NCBI RefSeq assembly: GCF_002831565.1
Contig: NZ_CP025096.1
Location: 4,822,501-4,886,500, forward strand
Length of the DNA stretch: 64,000 nucleotides
Direction of reading: 5' to 3'
Source of the DNA: Spirosoma pollinicola
GTDB lineage: Bacteria > Bacteroidota > Bacteroidia > Cytophagales > Spirosomataceae
This document shows positions 18,205 through 28,447 of this stretch, one piece after another. Both the position numbers and the translations under genes were made by a program. How positions within the stretch are numbered: position 1 is the stretch's first letter; every line of letters starts with the position of its first letter. The notes below the pieces were generated by a model. That model ran no database searches. It worked only from the letters and a program-made list of their open reading frames with translations, and was not told the origin of the DNA.

Positions 18205-20190
18205 TCAGCGAATGATCACTTTTCGACGGAGTACTTGCCCATCGGCAGTTTGTAGATCGGCTATATAGATTCCAGACGCCAGATTATCCAGCGATACAGA
18301 AAGTGTTTTTTGAGCACGCCCACGCCAGCTTTTTACGGTTTGCCCAAGTAGATCGCGCATCGTTAACTCGGTGAAGGTCACAAGGTCAGCCTCCACATGC
18401 AGTGTACGATCTGATGCCAGTGGGTTTGGATATAGCTGTACAACAGGTGCGGTTGGTTCCGCACCCAGCACCAGCGGGCGTGCACTAATCAGGTTGCTAT
18501 ACGTCGATTCCGATGTTGCGCTTGTAGCCCTTAGCCGATAATAATACGTACCAAACATATTGGGCAGATTGGTATCTGTAAATGTGGCAACTGTTCCGTT
18601 TAGCGATGCAATCTGTTTGAACGTAGTTGGGGTATCATCTGCCCGCTCCAGAAACTGGACCTGTCCACCAGCAGAAGCAGTCCAGTTCAATTGAATTTGA
18701 TTTTCGGAAATAGGTTTTGCTGCCAGATTTGTTACGCGGGGAATGGCATCGGCAATTGACACGTTGTCGAAGGAGAAAGCACGCATTCCCCGTGTATTTC
18801 GAAGCGTGGGGCCATCATAAAATGGAGATGCGGCATCAGAAAAGTAAGCAGGAAGGTACCGAAGCTTCGTAGCCGTCGATGTCTGTTTCAAACCAAGTGT
18901 TACTCGGTTCCCGCTGGCCGATCCGCCAGCTAACAAACTCGCTTTCCCATCCAGATAAAAGTAATCTTTCAGCTCCCTACGAGCGATTATAGCTCCTGTT
19001 GCAAAATTATAGAAGGTGGTATCGTTCTTCCAGACCATCTGCATCTGATCATCATATACCAATGTGATCGAATCTTTCCGAAGATTATAAAACGATTTCT
19101 TAACGTCGGGCGAGTTAATTTGAAGGGTATCTGTTGACCCGTAAATGTCTCTGGCCAGAAGCCGGAATTGTTCGAAAGCCAGTTGTTGGTGCGCTTTCCC
19201 TGTGTAGTGTACTCCATCATAGCCTGGCGTCCCGACGGTTGCAACAGATTCTACGTTATTGAACAGGTATTTCGTACGCCGTTGAAAATCGCGCAGAGCA
19301 GCTGCTTCTTCCTCTACGTTAGCCAGAATATTGATCTGCCCTACATAGATGCGGGCATTACCGTAATCTTCTCTAAACTGATTGTAGAGCGTTGTAAATT
19401 TAGCGCCATAGTTTTCTGGCCCACTCCCTGCCTCTTCTTCGCCCTGTTTCCAGATAATGGCTTTCACCTGTTTGGCAACGCCCGCCCATCGCGCCCGATT
19501 CAGCAGGTCGCCATAAAATGTGATTGGATTCGCGTGGTTGATCGGATCACGAACTGTTAGCGCTGTAATTGACGTCCCTCCCTGACCACCATTCATAAAA
19601 CAGGTTGGAATGCCATAGTTTTCCAGAATAAGTCGTTGTAATGTCAGACCGAAACCGCCCACACTGGCAAATGGCTGCTTAGCCGGATACCAACTCATTT
19701 GACTCGGAGACCCGAGGTAAGGGTAAGAAACGTTGCGCAGGTATTTATCGTTAAAATTAAATGAGTACAATTCGTCGAAGTTTGACAGAGCCAATGCATT
19801 TGATTGCCCGTCTATAATATAAACATCACCGCAAACGATATGCTTGGGATTTGCAACTTGCGTTGAATCGGCACCTTTATAGATAAATACCTTGAAGGAG
19901 TAGTCAGCGCGTTCGGCCCTGATAGTCGACGCCAAGTTGAATACGGCTGAACTATCCTTAGGATCAAGCGATTGAGTATTAACCTTTATGAGTGAATCTT
20001 CTCTAAATAGTTGTAGGCCAATTTTAGTGTAACCCTTCGCATTCATTTTACCGCTTACTGTCACTACGGCCTGATTAGTGGCATCTCGCGGGTATAGTTG
20101 AAGATCACGGGGTAACTGCTGAAAAATAATTTGGCCAGATACAGAGAAATAGTACAAAAACAATATCACTACTAAGTAAAGTCGCTTCAT
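18205..20190 (-). CDS. Secreted SASA-type (sialate O-acetylesterase-like) esterase with FnIII and T9SS sorting domain
   Basis: A 661-residue secreted protein. An N-terminal signal peptide (MKRLYLVVILFLYYFSVSG) is followed by an SGNH/SASA esterase domain with the serine block IIDGQSNA (S130), NGGQGGTS, WKQGEEEA and the D-x-x-H block YDGVHYTGKAHQQLA. A fibronectin-III-like domain follows (about residues 485-575). The last about 80 residues are a type A T9SS sorting domain (LYPNP, then GIYIADLQTADGQVLRRKVIIR at the end). It would be exported by the type IX system and remove acetyl groups from carbohydrate, possibly the glycan made here. Confidence 0.85.
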   Translation of the reverse strand: MKRLYLVVILFLYYFSVSGQIIFQQLPRDLQLYPRDATNQAVVTVSGKMNAKGYTKIGLQLFREDSLIKVNTQSLDPKDSSAVFNLASTIRAERADYSFKVFIYKGADSTQVANPKHIVCGDVYIIDGQSNALALSNFDELYSFNFNDKYLRNVSYPYLGSPSQMSWYPAKQPFASVGGFGLTLQRLILENYGIPTCFMNGGQGGTSITALTVRDPINHANPITFYGDLLNRARWAGVAKQVKAIIWKQGEEEAGSGPENYGAKFTTLYNQFREDYGNARIYVGQINILANVEEEAAALRDFQRRTKYLFNNVESVATVGTPGYDGVHYTGKAHQQLAFEQFRLLARDIYGSTDTLQINSPDVKKSFYNLRKDSITLVYDDQMQMVWKNDTTFYNFATGAIIARRELKDYFYLDGKASLLAGGSASGNRVTLGLKQTSTATKLRYLPAYFSDAASPFYDGPTLRNTRGMRAFSFDNVSIADAIPRVTNLAAKPISENQIQLNWTASAGGQVQFLERADDTPTTFKQIASLNGTVATFTDTNLPNMFGTYYYRLRATSATSESTYSNLISARPLVLGAEPTAPVVQLYPNPLASDRTLHVEADLVTFTELTMRDLLGQTVKSWRGRAQKTLSVSLDNLASGIYIADLQTADGQVLRRKVIIR

Positions 20191-20307
20191 CGGCTTTGTT
20201 GGATATAAAAAAAGTTATAATATTGCATGTTAAAGAAAACACACAATCTACAGGTAAAAATATAGCCTTTACGCAAATAAGTGAAATAAACGGCATTTAT
20301 TGCGAAA

Positions 20308-21255
20308 ATGGCAACATTAAGTATGACCGACGTATCCGTCATCATTCTGACACACAACGAGGAAAAGCACATTACCCGTTGCTTACAGAGTCTTCATCCA
20401 TTCACGAATAAAATATTCATTGTCGATTCGTTTTCAACCGACAAAACCGTTGAGATAGCTCGATCACTCGGTGCTACGGTGGTTCAAAATGCCTGGGTAA
20501 ATTACGCAACTCAATACAACTTTGGTATTGAGCACACTCCCTTTGAAACAACCTGGCTCATGCGTATGGATGCCGACGAGTATGTGATGTCCGATTTAGC
20601 CGATGAAATCAATCTACGGCTCTCTGGCATCCCGGCTACAGTTGGGGGTATTTACGTTAAACGTCGGGTCTTTTTCCTGAATCGCTGGATGCGTCATGGG
20701 GGGTTCTATCCAATTTGGTTACTCCGGCTCTGGCGACGGGGCGATGGCTTTTGTGAACAGGTTTGGCACGATGAACACATTAAACTGACTAAGGGTGAAT
20801 CGATCCAGTTTTCTCATGATATTGTCGATCACAACCTTAACAACCTCACCTGGTGGACGCAAAAGCACAATCATTACACCATTTTGGAAATGATTAATCT
20901 GCTAAACTACCGCTATAAGTTCGATCAGGCCGAAACGGTTGAAGCCCGATTTTTTGGAACACAGGACCAGCGCATGCGGTATTTAAAAGAAATGTATGCT
21001 TCGCTGCCCTTGTTCACGCGACCAGTTTTATATTTCATTTATCGCTACTTTGTTCGAATGGGGTTTCTGGACGGGCGAGCAGGCTTCGCCTGGTGTTTTC
21101 TACAGGCACTTTGGTATCGCTTTCTGGTCGATGCCAAGCTGATGGAGGTTAACATTCGTGTTGGCAATGACAGAGACGCAATTATCAACTATTTCAGAAC
21201 GGAGTATGGCAAAGATATCAGACCCAAACAACCCGAACAGGTTGGTCAGTCATGA
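20308..21255 (+). CDS. GT2 family glycosyltransferase (WaaE/KdtX-like)
   Basis: A 315-residue GT2 enzyme beginning MTDVSVIILTHNEEKHITRCLQSL, with VDSFSTDKT and MRMDADEY (DxD). This short motif set is typical of the WaaE/lipopolysaccharide core glycosyltransferase subgroup. The first ATG (20308) or the second (20323) could be used. The 3' end overlaps the following acetyltransferase gene by 50 nt, an unusually long overlap. Confidence 0.85.
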   Translation: MATLSMTDVSVIILTHNEEKHITRCLQSLHPFTNKIFIVDSFSTDKTVEIARSLGATVVQNAWVNYATQYNFGIEHTPFETTWLMRMDADEYVMSDLADEINLRLSGIPATVGGIYVKRRVFFLNRWMRHGGFYPIWLLRLWRRGDGFCEQVWHDEHIKLTKGESIQFSHDIVDHNLNNLTWWTQKHNHYTILEMINLLNYRYKFDQAETVEARFFGTQDQRMRYLKEMYASLPLFTRPVLYFIYRYFVRMGFLDGRAGFAWCFLQALWYRFLVDAKLMEVNIRVGNDRDAIINYFRTEYGKDIRPKQPEQVGQS

Positions 21256-21841
21256 ACCAAAAATAGATCCACCATTGGAATCAGTTTTTCAGGGTCAAAC
21301 TGATTTCTCCCAATTTAATATAAGTTGGTACAACCCTGGCCCACGGTGGAAATTAATACTGTGGTTTTTGACAAGCTCGATTTTTATAAATACTTATTTG
21401 CCAATCCCAATTTCCCTTAAAGTAATTGTGCTTCGGCTATTCGGGGCCAAGATCGGGAAGAAGTTTGTCATTAAACCTGGCGTAAATATTAAATACCCTT
21501 GGTTACTTCAGGTAGAAAACGAAGTCTGGATAGGTGAACAAGTTTGGATTGACAATTTAAGCGAAGTTCGGATTGGTAGTAATGTTTGCCTCTCCCAAGG
21601 CGCCATGTTGCTGACCGGCAATCATGACTATAGCCGATCAACATTCGATTTGACAACACAGCCTATAACCATAGCTGATGGTGTTTGGATTGGAGCCAAA
21701 GCGGTGGTTTGTGCAGGCGTTCATTGCGAATCGCATGCCGTTCTGGCTGTCAATTCGGTGGCCACACGCTCATTGGATGCGTATGGTATTTATCAGGGAA
21801 ATCCGGCCGTTTGGGTCCGACAACGAAACATTAGGGCGTGA
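21206..21841 (+). CDS. WcaF-like hexapeptide acetyltransferase
   Basis: A 211-residue acetyltransferase of the colanic-acid WcaF type: the entry segment FNISWYNPGPRWKLILWF, then a left-handed beta-helix with LTGNHDYSR (catalytic His) and the GNPAVWVRQR end. Start at ATG 21206 with GGAG seven bases upstream; the frame is open further (from 21158), but those residues do not look like the family. It overlaps the previous gene by 50 nt and the next by GTGA. Confidence 0.82.
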   Translation: MAKISDPNNPNRLVSHEPKIDPPLESVFQGQTDFSQFNISWYNPGPRWKLILWFLTSSIFINTYLPIPISLKVIVLRLFGAKIGKKFVIKPGVNIKYPWLLQVENEVWIGEQVWIDNLSEVRIGSNVCLSQGAMLLTGNHDYSRSTFDLTTQPITIADGVWIGAKAVVCAGVHCESHAVLAVNSVATRSLDAYGIYQGNPAVWVRQRNIRA

Positions 21842-22608
21842 AAGTATCGATAATAACTGTTGTTTATAATGGCTCGGAATTCATTCGGGATTGCATCGAA
21901 TCTATTCTGAATCAGACGTATGCAAATATTGAATACATCATAGTCGATGGGCAATCGACAGACGGAACGGTTGACATCGTAAAATCGTACGGCACGAAAG
22001 TTGCCCGCTTTATATCGGAACCCGACAAAGGTTTGTATGATGCCATGAATAAAGGTATTCAAATGGCCACTGGTGATGTAATTGGTTTATTAAATGCCGA
22101 TGATTTTTACCGCCATGACCTCGTCATTGAAAACATGGTCGCTACATTCGAAAAAACGGAAAGCGATGCCGTTTATGGCGATATGCTGTATGTTGACCGG
22201 CTCGACACCAAAAAACTCAAACGGTACTGGCGGTCGGGTTGGTACAGTGAGAATGCATTTTTATGGGGCTGGATGCCCGGTCACCTGTCATTTTTTGCCA
22301 AGCGATGGCTATATGATGCGTACGGATTATTTCGACTCGATATGAAAAGTGCCGCCGACTACGAGTTGATGTTACGATTTATTCATAAAAACAAGGCCAG
22401 ACTTGCTTACATGAATGAAGTGACAATCGTTATGCGGGCAGGCGGAATTAGCAACAGCAGCGTTCAGAACCGCCTTCGCGCTAATCGGGAGGATCAATTG
22501 GCGTGGCAGTTCAATGACGTAAAACCATATTTTTTTACATTCTGGCTCAAGCCTTTACGAAAAATAAAGCAATACATTAGCAAACCGCCTGCAATACTTA
22601 CCAGGTAA
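21838..22608 (+). CDS. GT2 family glycosyltransferase
   Basis: A 256-residue GT2 enzyme starting with GTG at 21838 (MKVSIITVVYNGSEFIRDCI), overlapping the acetyltransferase stop by GTGA. Donor-site motifs are VDGQSTDGT and LNADDFY. It resembles the colanic-acid type WcaA/WcaE enzymes found next to WcaF-like acetyltransferases. The three genes 20308-22608 form one tightly packed unit. Confidence 0.88.
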   Translation: MKVSIITVVYNGSEFIRDCIESILNQTYANIEYIIVDGQSTDGTVDIVKSYGTKVARFISEPDKGLYDAMNKGIQMATGDVIGLLNADDFYRHDLVIENMVATFEKTESDAVYGDMLYVDRLDTKKLKRYWRSGWYSENAFLWGWMPGHLSFFAKRWLYDAYGLFRLDMKSAADYELMLRFIHKNKARLAYMNEVTIVMRAGGISNSSVQNRLRANREDQLAWQFNDVKPYFFTFWLKPLRKIKQYISKPPAILTR

Positions 22609-22769
22609 ACTAGACCGTTAAATCAGATTTTACCTTTTTCAATAAATAAACCCATAAACTTTACGCTTCTTGACACCCCAAATTGGGTAGCCAGTTTCAA
22701 GTTAAGTAGCGTAATTACTGAGCGTTCCACCAGGCTCAGCAAAATTAGCCGCCTTAAACGACCCGCCTT

Positions 22770-23978
22770 ATGAATATTGATTTATTGATTGCATACCTGC
22801 AAAATAAATTCAATGATGAGCCATTCACGTTTGGCTTATATCAATGTATTCTCTCCTTTTTAGTTGCCTGTTTTGTGGCTGTTGTGGCTATTCCGGTCAT
22901 TATCAAAATTTCGGAGTTGAAATCATTGATGGAGAAGCCCGGCGCTCGTCGTTCACACTCTACCCCAACCCCAACCTTTGGTGGTATTGCCATTTATGCG
23001 GGTATTCTTATTGCTTATTTTTTGTGGCCCAGTATTGACCAAACGGATATTTACAGTACCAATTTATCAATTGCGGGGATGACTATCCTCTTCTTTATTG
23101 GCATCAAAGATGATCTGGTAGGTATCGACCCTGCAAAGAAACTTATGTTTCAGGTGCTTGCGGCTATGATCCTTATCCTATTCGGTGACCTGCGCGTTGA
23201 TTACCTGTATGGCATCATGGGCTTTCATCATATAGCACCCTTTATCAGTATTATTTTGACTTGCTTTATCTTCATTGCCCTCACTAATGCCATTAATCTT
23301 ATTGACGGCATCGACGGTTTGGCGGGAGGTATCGCCACAATCGCCAGCGCTACATTCGGCGGCTGGTTTCTCTTGACAAGTCACTTTACAATGGCTTGCC
23401 TGGCCTTCACGCTGGCGGGTGCTTTATTGGGCTTTCTAAGGTTCAACTTCTCCAAAACCAGCAAGATTTTCATGGGCAATACAGGCTCGCTGATTATTGG
23501 CTTCCTGCTCGCTTTTTTCGCCGTTCGGTTCGTTAGCCTGAACGCAGCTTACCGGTATGAGCCCACTGCCTTTTTCAATGCGCCTATTATTGCCATTGTG
23601 ATTCTGATCGTACCAATTTTCGACACGTTACGGGTATTTTTAGTCAGAATATTAGCGGGCAAGTCCCCCTTCTCTGCCGACCGTAATCACATGCATCATA
23701 TTTTGTTAGATAATGGCCTGTCGCACGCTAGTGCAACGGCAGTGCTTTGCGGTATATCTTTATTTAATACGGTTCTGTTTTTGTTTCTACACCGAAACAT
23801 ATCGAATACCCTATCCTTAATTATCCTGGGTTTCCTGTTTTGTTCATATATGGTGGTAAGCTTCACACTCAAAATGCGGGTCATGTATGTGTCAACGCAT
23901 CCGCGTCGACGAAAAGCCGTTTTACGGCGGGAGTTACAAAGCGGTATTGTTGGCCGTCGTATTATTGATTATCTATAA
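22770..23978 (+). CDS. WecA/TagO-type undecaprenyl-phosphate sugar-1-phosphate transferase
   Basis: A 402-residue polytopic enzyme of the MraY/WecA family with about eleven membrane segments. Family motifs are present in order: TPTFGGIAIY, the Asp pair in IKDDLVGIDPAKK, NAINLIDGIDGLAGG with the catalytic DGxD, NTGSLIIGF, and the histidine motif RNHMHHILL. It initiates lipid-linked glycan synthesis by moving a sugar-1-phosphate from a UDP-sugar to undecaprenyl phosphate. It is probably the initiating enzyme of this cluster. A strong bidirectional terminator follows. Confidence 0.9.
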   Translation: MNIDLLIAYLQNKFNDEPFTFGLYQCILSFLVACFVAVVAIPVIIKISELKSLMEKPGARRSHSTPTPTFGGIAIYAGILIAYFLWPSIDQTDIYSTNLSIAGMTILFFIGIKDDLVGIDPAKKLMFQVLAAMILILFGDLRVDYLYGIMGFHHIAPFISIILTCFIFIALTNAINLIDGIDGLAGGIATIASATFGGWFLLTSHFTMACLAFTLAGALLGFLRFNFSKTSKIFMGNTGSLIIGFLLAFFAVRFVSLNAAYRYEPTAFFNAPIIAIVILIVPIFDTLRVFLVRILAGKSPFSADRNHMHHILLDNGLSHASATAVLCGISLFNTVLFLFLHRNISNTLSLIILGFLFCSYMVVSFTLKMRVMYVSTHPRRRKAVLRRELQSGIVGRRIIDYL

Positions 23979-23982
23979 GTCC

Positions 23983-24044
23983 CGATTTCTTCTAACAAAA
24001 AGGGCCGCCAATTGACTGGCGGTCCTTTTTGTTAGAAGAAATCG
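23983..24044. terminator. Bidirectional terminator
   Basis: Arms 23983-24010 and 24017-24044 pair almost perfectly around a 6-nt loop, with GC-rich core GGGCCGCCA/TGGCGGTCC flanked by A and T runs. It lies between the converging WecA-type gene and transketolase gene and would serve both. Confidence 0.9.
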
Positions 24045-24046
24045 TA

Positions 24047-26092
24047 TCAGGATAACACCTCTTTCTTTTCAATTCCTTCTGGCTGACCTTCGAGTACACT
24101 CTTAGCTTTCTTTACTACATTTTCGACAGTGAAGCCAAAATACGCCATAACTTCCTCGCCAGGGCCAGACAGGCCAAAGCGGTTCATACTAAGCGTTGTG
24201 CCCTCATCGGTAACGTATTTGTGCCAGCCAATTGGCGACCCCATTTCTACAGCTAATCGCTTCTTGATAGTAGGCGGTAGCACCTCGTGCTGATACGCCC
24301 GATCCTGTTGTTCGAACAACTCCCAGGAAGGCATGCTAACGACGCGAGCCTCAATACCCTGCTTCTTCAGTTCTGCCTGTGCCGCCAGCACCAGCGACAC
24401 CTCCGAACCCGTTGCAATCAAAATCAGTTGAGGGGTGCCCTCCGATTCACTCAAAACATAGGCCCCTTTTTCGAGTCCGCGCGCTGAACCGTATTTGTTC
24501 TGGTCGATAACGGGTAGCTTTTGTCGGGAAAGAATGAGTACGACTGGGCTCTTTGGTTGTTGCATGGCCACACGCCAGGCTTCGACGGTTTCATTGGCAT
24601 CAGCGGGGCGAATGACAACGATATTAGGAATCGTTCGCAGCGAAACATATTGCTCGACGGGCTGGTGCGTTGGGCCATCTTCGCCCAACCCAATACTATC
24701 GTGCGTGAATACGAATGTTGCCGCCGATTCGGCCAATGCTGTTAGGCGGATTGCTCCACGCATGTAATCAGAGAAGTTAAGGAATGTACCGCCGTAGGGA
24801 TGGACTCCACCATGTTGCGCCATGCCATTGAGGGCAGCACCCATTGCATGTTCACGAACACCAAACCAGATATTTGAATTGCCATAATGACCAGGCTGAA
24901 AACTAACATCGCCTTTGGTTGGCATATCGTTCGACGAAGCCAGATCGGCCGAGCCACCAAAGAGATAGGGCACTCGCTTTTTCAAGGCTTCCAGCGCCTT
25001 TCCAGAGGCTTGCCGGGTTGCCAGTGGGCCATCAGCGGGGGCAAACGTAGGAAGGTCGGCTTCCCAATCCTGAGGAAGTTTTCCGGCAAATGAGTTGGTA
25101 AAAACTTCAGCCTCCTCCGCAAATTGGCTTTTGTACGAGCCAAAGCGCTTTTGCCAATCGCGTTGCAGAACGGCTCCCTGTTTTCCTGCCTCGAGCAAAT
25201 GGGATTTTACTTCATCGGGTACCACGAATGACTTATCAGGGTCCCAGCCATAAAACTCTTTGGTTTTTCTTACGTTTTCTTCACCCAGTGGACTGCCGTG
25301 CACTTTACTGGTTCCTTCTTGCGGACTACCAAAGCCAATAATTGTACGCACGGCTATAATTGACGGACGCTCAGTTTCGGCTTGAGCTGCCCGAATAGCT
25401 GCGTCGATAGCATCGAGGTCATTGCCATCGGCGACATGCTGTGTGTGCCAGCCATACGCATCAAAACGAGCCATGCGATCTTCGGTAAAAGCCAGGTTTG
25501 TAGGCCCATCCAGCGAGATAAGATTATCGTCGTACAAGTAGATAAGCTTACCCAGTTTTAGGTGACCCGCCAACGAAGCTGCTTCGGAAGCAATACCTTC
25601 CATCAAATCACCGTCACTAACGATTGAGTAGGTGTAATGATCCATCACGGTATGCCCTTCCCGATTATACGTAGCCGCCAGAAACGCTTCGGCCATAGCC
25701 ATACCCACTCCGTTGGCAAACCCCTGACCCAGCGGGCCCGTAGTTACTTCAACGCCCGGTGTTAAATTCGACTCGGGGTGGCCCGGCGTTCGGGAATGAA
25801 GCTGGCGAAAACTCTTCAGATCATCGAGAGTCAGATCATACCCATACAGATGTAGCAGGCTGTACAACAAGGCCGAACCATGTCCGGCCGACAATACGAA
25901 CCGATCCCGATCAGGCCAGTGTGGGTCTTTGGGATTGAAACGCAGAAAGCGCGACCAGAGTACATACGCCATTGGCGCAGCACCAAGCGGTAAACCTGGA
26001 TGGCCTGAGTTAGCTTTCTGAACAGCATCTACCGATAGAAGTCGGATCGTATCAATACTGAGTTGGTCGAGATCAACTGTTTTAGTAGTCAT
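24047..26092 (-). CDS. tkt: Transketolase
   Basis: A 681-residue thiamine-diphosphate transketolase of the pentose phosphate pathway, moving two-carbon units between sugar phosphates. The N-terminal block is [20 protein letters not shown], the ThDP/Mg site is [19 protein letters not shown], and further blocks are [14 protein letters not shown] and [17 protein letters not shown]. The length is normal. I use ATG 26092 ([10 protein letters not shown]) rather than the upstream ATG at 26107. Transaldolase lies divergently next to it, so the non-oxidative pentose branch is grouped here. Confidence 0.95.
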   Translation of the reverse strand: MTTKTVDLDQLSIDTIRLLSVDAVQKANSGHPGLPLGAAPMAYVLWSRFLRFNPKDPHWPDRDRFVLSAGHGSALLYSLLHLYGYDLTLDDLKSFRQLHSRTPGHPESNLTPGVEVTTGPLGQGFANGVGMAMAEAFLAATYNREGHTVMDHYTYSIVSDGDLMEGIASEAASLAGHLKLGKLIYLYDDNLISLDGPTNLAFTEDRMARFDAYGWHTQHVADGNDLDAIDAAIRAAQAETERPSIIAVRTIIGFGSPQEGTSKVHGSPLGEENVRKTKEFYGWDPDKSFVVPDEVKSHLLEAGKQGAVLQRDWQKRFGSYKSQFAEEAEVFTNSFAGKLPQDWEADLPTFAPADGPLATRQASGKALEALKKRVPYLFGGSADLASSNDMPTKGDVSFQPGHYGNSNIWFGVREHAMGAALNGMAQHGGVHPYGGTFLNFSDYMRGAIRLTALAESAATFVFTHDSIGLGEDGPTHQPVEQYVSLRTIPNIVVIRPADANETVEAWRVAMQQPKSPVVLILSRQKLPVIDQNKYGSARGLEKGAYVLSESEGTPQLILIATGSEVSLVLAAQAELKKQGIEARVVSMPSWELFEQQDRAYQHEVLPPTIKKRLAVEMGSPIGWHKYVTDEGTTLSMNRFGLSGPGEEVMAYFGFTVENVVKKAKSVLEGQPEGIEKKEVLS

Positions 26093-26424
26093 AAGGAAAG
26101 AAGGCAAACATTGAAAATTAACACTGATTTACTTAACCGCACTTAATAAAATGCCTGTGCATATAGACTAACTAGCAAAGGCAAAAAGAAGATTGAAAAA
26201 AAATTTCACTTCATTACATACATTTGAATATCAGTGATTTATATATTTTTTATTATCAAATAATTCTGGATTAACCTTATTAATTTTCGACCCGCCGGGA
26301 TGATTAGCTGAATCAAACAGCGCAGATAAAACACTGAATCTTATAGCTTTTCAAAATATCCAGCCTTCCTAAAAAGCTAAATTGCTTATTTATTGTTTCT
26401 CTATAAACAAACTATACATTAACC
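26093..26424. other. 332-nt divergent intergenic region between tkt and tal
   Basis: An A+T-rich spacer between the two divergent genes, so it must hold both promoters. A TACATTTG box at 26219-26226 with TTG at 26193-26195 (23-nt spacer) would fit a Bacteroidota promoter toward transaldolase, with a long leader. Nothing else was recognised. Confidence 0.35.
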
Positions 26425-27534
26425 ATGAAATCGACTAGCGTCAAGAAAATCCACGACTTCGGTCAGAGTATCTGGCTGGATTTCATCGATCGTAAGAGTA
26501 TGGACACCGGTGAGATCCAAAGGCTTATTGATCAGGATGGCATACGGGGAGTAACATCGAACCCCACTATTTTCGAGAAGGCCATTGGGGGTAGTTCCGA
26601 TTATGACGAGGACATTCAGCGACTTGCTCATGAGGGTAAAAGCAATGAGGATATATTTTACGGTGTTGCTATCAGCGACATTCAACGGGCTGCCGATTTA
26701 TTCAAACCGGTTTTTGATGAAGAAATCAAAGGAGCCGATGGCTACGTAAGTCTTGAGGTGTCTCCGCGTTTCGCCCACGATACAAACGCTACGATTGATC
26801 AGGCAAGAGCATTATGGAAGGCAGTGAACCGTGAAAATGTAATGATAAAAATACCTGGTACTGCCGCTGGATTGCCTGCTATTCGGCAGTGCATTAAGGA
26901 AGGTATTAACATCAACGTCACACTATTATTCGGTCTGGATCGATATGAAGCCGTTACGAATGCCTATTTGAGTGGTCTGGAAGATCGGGTTGCCCGCCAG
27001 GAGCCAATCAATCAAATTGCCTCTGTCGCCAGTTTTTTCCTAAGTCGAATTGACGTGCTGATTGATCCCATACTAGCTCAGAAGGGCTTGCAAAAATTCA
27101 TGGGTGAAGTAGCCATTGCCTCGGCAAAAAAGGCCTACGAAATTTACAAAAGGGTGTTTAGCAGCGACCGGTTCAAGAAACTGGCCGAACAGGGTGCAAC
27201 CCCACAACGGCCGTTATGGGCTAGTACCAGCAGCAAAAATCCTGCATTTACGGACACTAAATATGTAGAGGCATTAATTGGACCTAAAACCGTTAACACG
27301 CTGCCACTCGAAACAATAGACGCCTATCGGGATCACGGAAATCCGGCTTTTCGATTAGAAGATGATCTTGATAAAGCTAGTGAAGTCTTGAAACAACTCC
27401 AGGCAACTGGTATTGATCTTGATGAACTGACGCAAAAGCTGGAAGCCGATGGGGTTGAAAAATTTGTGACGTCGTATGATAAACTGCTAGCAACTATTGA
27501 GCAGCAACGGCACGAAATCGTACAAGGCCAATAA
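26425..27534 (+). CDS. tal: Transaldolase (long form)
   Basis: A 369-residue transaldolase, exchanging dihydroxyacetone units in the pentose phosphate pathway. SNPTIFEKAI and the Schiff-base lysine K142 in MIKIPGTAAGL are visible, followed by INVTLLFGLDRYEAV. It belongs to the longer class (about 360-370 residues) rather than the short MipB/FSA or the E. coli TalB class. It is followed by a terminator hairpin near 27720 and is divergent from transketolase. Confidence 0.93.
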   Translation: MKSTSVKKIHDFGQSIWLDFIDRKSMDTGEIQRLIDQDGIRGVTSNPTIFEKAIGGSSDYDEDIQRLAHEGKSNEDIFYGVAISDIQRAADLFKPVFDEEIKGADGYVSLEVSPRFAHDTNATIDQARALWKAVNRENVMIKIPGTAAGLPAIRQCIKEGININVTLLFGLDRYEAVTNAYLSGLEDRVARQEPINQIASVASFFLSRIDVLIDPILAQKGLQKFMGEVAIASAKKAYEIYKRVFSSDRFKKLAEQGATPQRPLWASTSSKNPAFTDTKYVEALIGPKTVNTLPLETIDAYRDHGNPAFRLEDDLDKASEVLKQLQATGIDLDELTQKLEADGVEKFVTSYDKLLATIEQQRHEIVQGQ

Positions 27535-27706
27535 CAAACATATATGTAAGGTAGAAACCTAGTCTGTCGGTCAATACGGTCTATCTATCGGTGTTTACAG
27601 CCTGTAAGTCTATTTTATTTTTATGAATGCCCAATCCTGTGCTCTTTTGTCTATCGACATAGAAGACTGTAAAAGGAAACAATTATTTTTAATAGATAGG
27701 AATAGG

Positions 27707-27738
27707 CACAAAGCCGGACTTATGGTCCGGCTTTTGTG
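27707..27738 (+). terminator. Terminator hairpin after transaldolase
   Basis: CACAAAGCCGGAC pairs with GTCCGGCTTTTGTG around a short loop. The stem is GC-rich with a T-run in the right arm. It lies about 170 nt after tal and just before the stop of the converging minus-strand gene. Confidence 0.75.
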
Positions 27739-27760
27739 TGAAGAAGCACCCCAAATCGAC

Positions 27761-28447
27761 TTATTTAAGCCATGTCAACGCTTTCCCCCGCAATTGTATT
27801 TCAGCTTTGGGGGATACTAGCTTAATAAAACTATCTACCTGGCAATTGTTAAGTTGCACCCCGCTCGAATCCTCTACTATTGTTTGTAAGTTATGATAAT
27901 AGTCTTCACCCAATATTGCGAAACTATTCTGGCTTGACGTCAGGGAGAAGGATTTCGAGCTGGTGATCTTATTTGTTCTCAGGCGACTCTTCTGAAGGGA
28001 AACAGCCATCGAATCCGCGATTAGTCCGGATAGGGTTAACCGTCCGTTTTCGAAGGAAAGTGTTTGTACAGTGGGTAATCGCAACACCAGAAGAACACGT
28101 AGCTCACGATCGGCATCGGCACGTGGTTCGTTTTGATAACCACTAAAATCTGGAGTGAAGGCTATAAATACGGTATCGCCCTGTTGATGCATACGATAAT
28201 GCTTTATCTGCTCCGGGTCAATTAACGCATGCCCTTTAGTGTTAGCTTTTTCGATGATGATTTCACTGGTCGGCGTACCTTCAATGACCCAGTGTTTTGC
28301 TATTGGCAAAGTCCGCTGTTCGAACTGTTGATACGGATTTGTCCAGTCTATTTTATCGTACTGCTGCTTGAGCAGCATATCTGTGCCAATCATGCCTGTC
28401 AATGTTAGAATCGAAATGACGGCTAAGAGTATATGACTTGTTTTCAT
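27761..28447 (-). CDS. Exported or membrane-anchored protein of unknown function in ABC/GntR operon
   Basis: A 228-residue protein with one N-terminal membrane segment (about residues 6-24) and a beta-rich remainder. Repeated short strands such as VQTLSFENGRLTLSGL and SMAVSLQKSRLRTN recall the right-handed beta-helix adhesin-like DUF2807 family, but I do not recognise it firmly. It is the last gene of a four-gene operon, overlapping the GntR gene by ATGA, so its job is probably tied to the ABC transporter. Confidence 0.6.
   Translation of the reverse strand: MKTSHILLAVISILTLTGMIGTDMLLKQQYDKIDWTNPYQQFEQRTLPIAKHWVIEGTPTSEIIIEKANTKGHALIDPEQIKHYRMHQQGDTVFIAFTPDFSGYQNEPRADADRELRVLLVLRLPTVQTLSFENGRLTLSGLIADSMAVSLQKSRLRTNKITSSKSFSLTSSQNSFAILGEDYYHNLQTIVEDSSGVQLNNCQVDSFIKLVSPKAEIQLRGKALTWLK

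Noticed and set aside
22718..22739. CTGAGC/GCTCAG hairpin before the WecA-type gene
   Set aside because: A short stem of six bases with no T-run, 30 nt before a start codon; too weak to call a terminator or leader element.
27623..27820. 65-aa plus-strand frame after transaldolase
   Set aside because: It crosses a terminator hairpin and runs into the 3' end of a well-supported minus-strand gene; the residues show no domain.
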